From an uncultured Actinomycetes bacterium (GTDB taxonomy: Bacteria > Actinomycetota > Thermoleophilia > Solirubrobacterales > Solirubrobacteraceae), in contig CALAQT010000117.1 in NCBI GenBank assembly GCA_937888775.1, positions 1 through 8,995 on the forward strand: DNA of 8,995 nucleotides. Direction: 5' to 3'. Under the pieces are notes generated by a model. It was not told the origin of the DNA and ran no database searches. It was given only the letters and a program-made list of their open reading frames with translations. This document shows positions 5,792 to 8,995 of the stretch, piece by piece (the first letter of the stretch is position 1; each line of letters begins with the position of its first letter). The translations under genes and the position numbers were made by a program.

Positions 5792-6235
5792 TCAGCCGAT
5801 GCGCTCGGCCAGGGACACGATGATCCCTTCCGGCCCGCGCACGTAGGCCATGCGCCAGATGTGCTCGTACTGGCCGATGCCGCCGACCAGCCCGTAGCCG
5901 TCCATGGCGAGCCGGTCGACGGCGGCCTGGAGGTCGTCAACCTCGAAAGCGACGTTGCGCAGCCCCAGCTCGTTGGCCATCGCGGCCGGCGACCCGGGCT
6001 GGTGGTCGGGCCGGACGAAACTGGAAAGTTCCAGCCGGGTGCCTCCGTCGGGCGGCCGCAGCATGACAATCTCGGTGCGGGCGTCAGGGATGCCGATGAC
6101 AGTGTCCAGGAACTCGCCCTCGATGAACGCCCGCGTGCCCTCGACCTCGAGACCAAGCCCGACGAAGAACGTCGTCACCGTGTCGAGGTCCGCGACGGTG
6201 ATGCCGACATGGTCGAAGCGTCGTGCAAATGACAT
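5792..6235 (-). CDS. VOC-family (glyoxalase/bleomycin-resistance-like) protein
   Basis: A 147-residue protein with the two beta-alpha-beta-beta-beta units of the vicinal oxygen chelate fold: FDHVGITVADLDTVTTFFVG (7-26) opens the first, LRNVAFEVDDLQAAVDRLAM (92-111) the second. Members include glyoxalases, epimerases, dioxygenases and drug-binding resistance proteins. Of the usual four metal ligands, His9 and Glu69 (RLELSSF) are present. The third position is Asn94 (LRNVAF) and the fourth appears to be Ser141 (GIIVSL), so a standard metal site is doubtful and a binding role is possible. ATG 6235 is chosen from the family N-terminus, with AAAGGA about nine bases upstream. It is the last gene of a three-gene minus-strand operon, 74 bp after the methyltransferase. 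Confidence 0.87.
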   Translation of the reverse strand: MSFARRFDHVGITVADLDTVTTFFVGLGLEVEGTRAFIEGEFLDTVIGIPDARTEIVMLRPPDGGTRLELSSFVRPDHQPGSPAAMANELGLRNVAFEVDDLQAAVDRLAMDGYGLVGGIGQYEHIWRMAYVRGPEGIIVSLAERIG

Positions 6236-6309
6236 GGGTCCATCCTTTACTTGCGGTGTCGACTCACCTTCAGGACCGGCGGTGAACGCCAGCCTTGCCG
6301 GGACATCGA

Positions 6310-7071
6310 CTACGGATCTCGGCCGGCCGACCGGCGGCCGGCTGTGGGCAGCGTTGGGCGTGCGTGTCTGTGCTCCGGTTGCCTCGAGCCGGCGTCGAAT
6401 TGTCCGGTCGTGGGACGGCGGAAGCGGGCGACCCACCGCTGCTCATTCGACCCGGTGGGGAGGGGGAGCGCGTTGATCGCGACCGTGTCCAGCCCGTCGG
6501 CTGCGAAGGACTGGATTTCGTCGCGTCGCAGTGGCCAGGGCGGCAGCTGCCGGGTTGTGCCGCTGACGGCAGCAGTCTCCTCGATCGCGAGGAGGGTGCC
6601 ACCCGCAGCGACGAGGCGGCCGACGTTGATGATGGCGTCGTGGCGGGACGGGTTGGGTAGGGCCTGCACGGTGATGATCTCGACCACCAGCTCGAACGCC
6701 CGCCACCACGGTGGTGGAGGGTCGAGCAGGTTGGCCGTCGTGTAGTGGACCTGCGAGTGGGGATGCCGGCGGCGAGCGAGGCGGATGGCGGCGGGCGAGA
6801 TGTCGAACGCCGTCGTCGTGAACCCAAGCGAGGAGAGGTACTCGGCGTCGGCGCCCAACCCACAGCCGACGACGACCGCCCTTTGCCCGCGACCGTGAAG
6901 GTCGCGTGCACGTGCCCAGTCGAGGAGCAGCGGGTGAGCCTCGGTCCTGGACCAGGGAATCGCGACCCGGCCCCGCTCGCCTGCCGCGTAAAGCTGATCG
7001 AACCAGCCAGTCGAGTCCCCGGTCGCCAGCGCCGCCGCTGCCAGCTGCGCCTCCAGGTCGTCGGTCGACAT
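6310..7071 (-). CDS. Class I SAM-dependent methyltransferase
   Basis: A 253-residue protein. AVVVGCGLGADAEYLSSLGF (65-84) is the glycine-rich SAM-binding motif I; TTAFDIS (86-92) carries the acidic residue, Asp90, that holds the ribose. LVVEIITVQALPNP (128-141) and the strand around GRLVAAGGTLLAIEE are the later core motifs. The opening TGWFDQLYAAGERGRVAIPW is typical of a thiopurine-methyltransferase-like group; the methyl acceptor is unknown. ATG 7071 is preferred because the preceding codons have poor GC-rich third positions. ATG 7116 shares a base with the upstream gene's stop (TGATG) and would add 15 residues, so it remains a real alternative. Beyond the normal ending RWVARFRRP the protein carries about 33 extra residues of low similarity. 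It is the middle gene of the operon under the divergent TetR. Confidence 0.87.
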   Translation of the reverse strand: MSTDDLEAQLAAAALATGDSTGWFDQLYAAGERGRVAIPWSRTEAHPLLLDWARARDLHGRGQRAVVVGCGLGADAEYLSSLGFTTTAFDISPAAIRLARRRHPHSQVHYTTANLLDPPPPWWRAFELVVEIITVQALPNPSRHDAIINVGRLVAAGGTLLAIEETAAVSGTTRQLPPWPLRRDEIQSFAADGLDTVAINALPLPTGSNEQRWVARFRRPTTGQFDAGSRQPEHRHARPTLPTAGRRSAGRDP

Positions 7072-7115
7072 CGAAAGCCCCTGGCACGGACCTTGCTTTT
7101 GGTCTGACCTGGTCA

Positions 7116-7505
7116 TCAGTACGCCGTCGTCGTCACGTGCTCGGGCGCAACCAGGAACACAATCCGCTGCTCGCCACGCGGGTAGGGACCGCCGGTATAG
7201 ACGGCCGAGACTCGGTCGATGATCTCCCAACCGTCCTCACCCTCAACCCGGTCGACGACGCGGCCACGAATCATCGCCATGCGGAAGGGCTGCTCTCGGT
7301 CGGTGATCGAGATCGCCACCCGCGGATCACCCGCGATGTTGCGCGCCTTGCGCGAGCCCGGCCCGGTGAAGAAGACCACCCGCTCACCTTCGACACCGAT
7401 CCACACCGGCACCGAATGCGGTGCACCGTCGGGCAGCACGGTCGCGACATGCGCCTGGTTTGCTGCCTGGCAAAGCTCTCGTACTGGCCCCCGCAGCATG
7501 ACCAT
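7116..7505 (-). CDS. PPOX-class (pyridoxamine phosphate oxidase-like) F420/FMN-binding protein
   Basis: A 129-residue split beta-barrel protein. HVATVLPDGAPHSVPVWIGV (19-38), FFTGPGSRKARNIAGDPRVA (45-64) and MAMIRGRVVDRV (76-87) follow the order seen in actinobacterial PPOX-class F420-dependent enzymes. The run SRKARNIAGDPR is the typical cofactor-phosphate segment. The barrel could bind F420 or FMN and reduce an unsaturated or nitro substrate; the substrate is unknown. ATG 7505 is chosen because GGAGGG (7519-7514) lies eight bases upstream; longer in-frame starts would overrun the promoter. It is the first gene of the operon with the methyltransferase and VOC genes, and is divergent from tetR. 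Confidence 0.88.
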   Translation of the reverse strand: MVMLRGPVRELCQAANQAHVATVLPDGAPHSVPVWIGVEGERVVFFTGPGSRKARNIAGDPRVAISITDREQPFRMAMIRGRVVDRVEGEDGWEIIDRVSAVYTGGPYPRGEQRIVFLVAPEHVTTTAY

Positions 7506-7525
7506 CCGACGCTCCCTCCAAAGGC

Positions 7526-7545
7526 GAGACGAGACGACTCGTCTT
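7526..7545. promoter_or_regulatory. TetR operator 1, over the start site of the PPOX operon
   Basis: AGACGAG (7527-7533) and CTCGTCT (7538-7544) are perfect inverted arms around four bases. The site covers the predicted transcription start of the minus-strand operon (about 7540), so a bound repressor would block it. It matches the second site at 7575-7594 at 15 of 20 positions. Binding is inferred. Confidence 0.6.
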
Positions 7546-7546
7546 G

Positions 7547-7576
7547 AGTATAGACGCAAGTGAGCTCCAGTCACAA
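7547..7576 (-). promoter_or_regulatory. Promoter of the PPOX-methyltransferase-VOC operon
   Basis: On the minus strand TTGTGA (7576-7571) and TATACT (7552-7547) form a plausible -35/-10 pair with an 18-bp spacer. Transcription would begin near 7540, giving a leader of about 35 bases that contains the GGAGGG ribosome binding site. The box positions are read by eye. Confidence 0.5.
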
Positions 7577-7594
7577 GACGCACCGTCTCGTCTT
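7575..7594. promoter_or_regulatory. TetR operator 2, in the tetR promoter
   Basis: AAGACG (7575-7580) and CGTCTT (7589-7594) are inverted arms with an 8-base centre. The site lies directly upstream of the tetR -10 candidate and overlaps the -35 box of the opposing operon promoter. It shares most bases with operator 1 in the same register, 49 bp away, which suggests two dimers of the same TetR. Binding is inferred. Confidence 0.5.
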
Positions 7595-7598
7595 CCGC

Positions 7599-7604
7599 TA
7601 CCCT
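7599..7604 (+). promoter_or_regulatory. -10 box of the tetR promoter, possibly leaderless
   Basis: TACCCT at 7599-7604 is followed by seven bases and then the GTG start at 7612. Transcription could begin at the start codon itself, which fits the lack of a well-spaced ribosome binding site. No good -35 box is seen; operator 2 occupies that region. Confidence 0.4.
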
Positions 7605-7611
7605 CAGGTAC

Positions 7612-8259
7612 GTGCCCACGTCGACCAGGAAGCCGCTCGCCTCACGGCGCAGCGAGAGCTCGCGCGTGGCCATCCTCGACGCCGCGCTCTCGCTGTGCCG
7701 GGAAAGGGGGTATGCCAAAGTCAGCGTGGAGGCCATCGCGGCCCGCGCCGGCGTCGGCAAGCAGACCATCTACCGGTGGTGGCCGTCGAAGGCGTCCGTC
7801 GTGCTCGATGCCCTCGAAGACGTCGCCGCCCGAGTGCCTACCGCCGACACCGGTGACGTGCTGGCCGACATGCGCGCCCGCCTCGCCCAAGTCGTCGAGC
7901 TCTATGCCGACGAGCGCTTCGGACCCCACCTCGGCGCGTTGATCGGCGAAGCCCAGCACGACCCAGCTCTGCGCGCCGATCTGCTCGAGCGATACCTTCG
8001 GCCACGGCGAGCAGACGCCCTCTGGCGCCTCCAGCTCGCTCGTGAAGAGGGTCAGCTGCCCGACACCCTGAACCTCGACGACCTCGCGGACGTAATCTTC
8101 GGAGCCGTCTACCATCGGCTGCTCCTCCGAAACGGGCCGCTCGACAAGGCCTACGCCCACTTCGTCGTCGACACCGTTCTCGCGAGCTATGTGACAAGAC
8201 CACGGCGCCCACGGACTCGGACGACATCGCGAACGGGCCGGCCAGCGGCGACGCGGTGA
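7612..8259 (+). CDS. TetR/AcrR-family transcriptional regulator
   Basis: A 215-residue TetR protein. Residues 17-65 form the DNA-binding domain: VAILDAALSLCRERGYAKVS, then the helix-turn-helix VEAIAARAGVGKQTIYRWW (39-57) and PSKASVVLDAL. The C-terminal domain, including FGPHLGALIGEAQHDPALRA, looks like the TetR_C_11-type ligand domain. The last 20 residues are a basic, Pro/Thr/Arg-rich tail. The start is GTG 7612, because upstream codons lie in the operator region and family numbering fits. It faces away from the PPOX operon across 106 bp that hold two operator-like sites, so it most likely represses that operon and itself. Its stop overlaps an ATG of the damaged DUF3995 gene, which may once have been co-transcribed. 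Confidence 0.9.
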   Translation: MPTSTRKPLASRRSESSRVAILDAALSLCRERGYAKVSVEAIAARAGVGKQTIYRWWPSKASVVLDALEDVAARVPTADTGDVLADMRARLAQVVELYADERFGPHLGALIGEAQHDPALRADLLERYLRPRRADALWRLQLAREEGQLPDTLNLDDLADVIFGAVYHRLLLRNGPLDKAYAHFVVDTVLASYVTRPRRPRTRTTSRTGRPAATR

Positions 8260-8793
8260 TGCGGTCCGCAACGGGCACGGGGCGAATGCATTCGGCTGCC
8301 GCCGCGTATTCCGCGGCGGCCGTCGGCGTGCTGTACGCGGGAATCAGCGCGTACTGGGCTGCCGGCGGCACCGCGCTGCTGACCGCGGTCGGAAACGCCG
8401 TCGAGCCTCACGCCCGCACCGGCGCCGCGCTGGTGGCGGCCCGCATGGCTCACCGTCGCAGTCAAACTGGCCGTGAGCGCACTCGGTGTACTCGCCATCG
8501 TGCGGTCAGGCAGCTCGCACCGGCCGCGACGTCTGCTGCGTGTCCTTACGTGGGTGGCCGCGATCGTCCTTATGCTCTACGGCACTGTCCTGACCGCGGT
8601 CGGCGTGGCCGTCGAATCCGGCCTGGTCTGCCACGGCGCGCACGCCGACCTGACCGCGCTGCGCTGGCACGCCTCCCTGTGGGACCCCTGGTTCCTGCTC
8701 TGGGGACTGCTCCTGATGACCGGGCTGGTCCTCTCCCACCCGCACACCGCTCCAACCACCGCCATTCCCCCAAACCGCTCACCCCGGCCATGA
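8259..8793 (+). pseudogene. DUF3995-type membrane protein, split by a frameshift
   Basis: Two plus-strand frames together give one DUF3995-like protein of about 177 residues with four membrane helices. The first, from ATG 8259 (sharing a base with the tetR stop) or ATG 8286, contains YAGISAYWAAGGTALLTAVG. It passes into the other frame between about 8430 and 8446, near the CCC run. The second reads WLTVAVKLAVSALGVLAIV, then LLRVLTWVAAIVLMLYGTVL, then ALRWHASLWDPWFLLWGLLL, the family's most conserved part, and ends at TGA 8791. The function of DUF3995 proteins is unknown. Codon use is normal on both sides of the break, so the damage is recent or a sequencing error. Without the shift, the first part ends in a nonsense tail and the second lacks a good start. 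Confidence 0.75.
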
Positions 8794-8939
8794 CAGGCCC
8801 AAGTCACACACCCCACCGCTCCCGTGGCGGCGAGGTTGGTGATCTTCGTGAGGTCAGCGCGCCAGCTGAGCAGGGACCTTCCGTGCGCAGGCTGCCGAGG
8901 CTCGACATGCCAGGACCACGCTGCCGACGTCCCGATTGC

Positions 8940-8973
8940 CGAACCCCCGGCGGGAACCGGCGCTGGGGGTTCG
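8940..8973. terminator. Strong GC hairpin near the right edge
   Basis: CGAACCCCC (8940-8948) pairs with GGGGGTTCG (8965-8973). The stem continues inward with GGCG/CGCT, one of whose pairs is a G-T wobble, to about 13 bp around an eight-base loop. It lies about 147 bp after the DUF3995 stop. No T run follows. It may end the tetR/DUF3995 transcript or that of an incoming gene from the right. The stretch 8794-8939 shows no gene I can support. Confidence 0.5.
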
Positions 8974-8995
8974 CTGATCGTGCAATGCCAGCTCG

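Noticed and set aside
5107..6156. 349-codon open frame on the minus strand
   Set aside because: It runs antisense to the GNAT gene and in another frame through the VOC gene, and gives an Arg/Ser/Pro-rich sequence with no recognisable domain; a GC-bias shadow.
6703..6717. Palindrome CCACCAC-G-GTGGTGG
   Set aside because: It lies inside the methyltransferase gene and encodes its Pro-Pro-Pro-Trp-Trp stretch; most likely a coding coincidence.
8940..8973. Possible tRNA T-arm because of GGGGGTTCG
   Set aside because: No acceptor, D or anticodon arms can be placed around it; it is a simple long hairpin.

Overview
The window is high-GC DNA with GC-rich third codon positions, GTG/TTG starts, probable leaderless genes and many TetR/MarR regulators. 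This points to a Streptomyces-like actinomycete, and the mixture of small regulator-plus-enzyme modules and broken transposon genes suggests an accessory part of the chromosome. No CRISPR array, rRNA or tRNA gene was seen.

Left part (1-2892): a block bounded by Tn3-family remains. At the left edge is the 5' end of a serine recombinase (resolvase) with an N-terminal zinc-ribbon-like segment, reading out of the window. Next to it is a cluster of TTCTGAGA-type inverted repeats that could be its res site. A tetR-eamA pair follows: a TetR repressor with a palindromic operator in front, and a ten-helix DMT-type exporter starting on the repressor's stop codon. To its right lies a decayed 5' piece of a Tn3-family transposase gene with two frameshifts and a large internal deletion. 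The regulator/exporter pair is therefore probably cargo of, or an insertion into, an old Tn3-like element.

Middle part (3034-5589): a DDN-like (deazaflavin/F420-type) nitroreductase-family gene converges on a marR gene. The MarR protein ends in a four-cysteine cluster. It is divergent from a gene for an SRPBCC (AHSA1-like) ligand-binding protein, and a short palindrome in the shared promoter is the likely operator. A separate GNAT acetyltransferase gene follows, with a direct repeat and an inverted repeat upstream. A strong 12-bp-stem hairpin then separates it from the converging operon.

Right part (5792-8793): a minus-strand operon of PPOX-type flavin/F420 oxidoreductase, class I SAM methyltransferase and VOC (glyoxalase-like) protein. 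It is divergent from a tetR gene. Two similar operator-like sequences, 49 bp apart, lie in the 106-bp divergent promoter: one over the predicted operon start site, the other in the tetR promoter. The best reading is a self-regulated TetR controlling a small detoxification or modification operon. Downstream of tetR, a DUF3995-type membrane protein gene is split by a frameshift, and the window ends with a strong hairpin.

I did not find an obviously new multi-gene system. The most interesting items are the Tn3 fragments around tetR-eamA with their res-like repeats, the paired TetR operators, and the MarR/SRPBCC switch with a probable leaderless regulator transcript.
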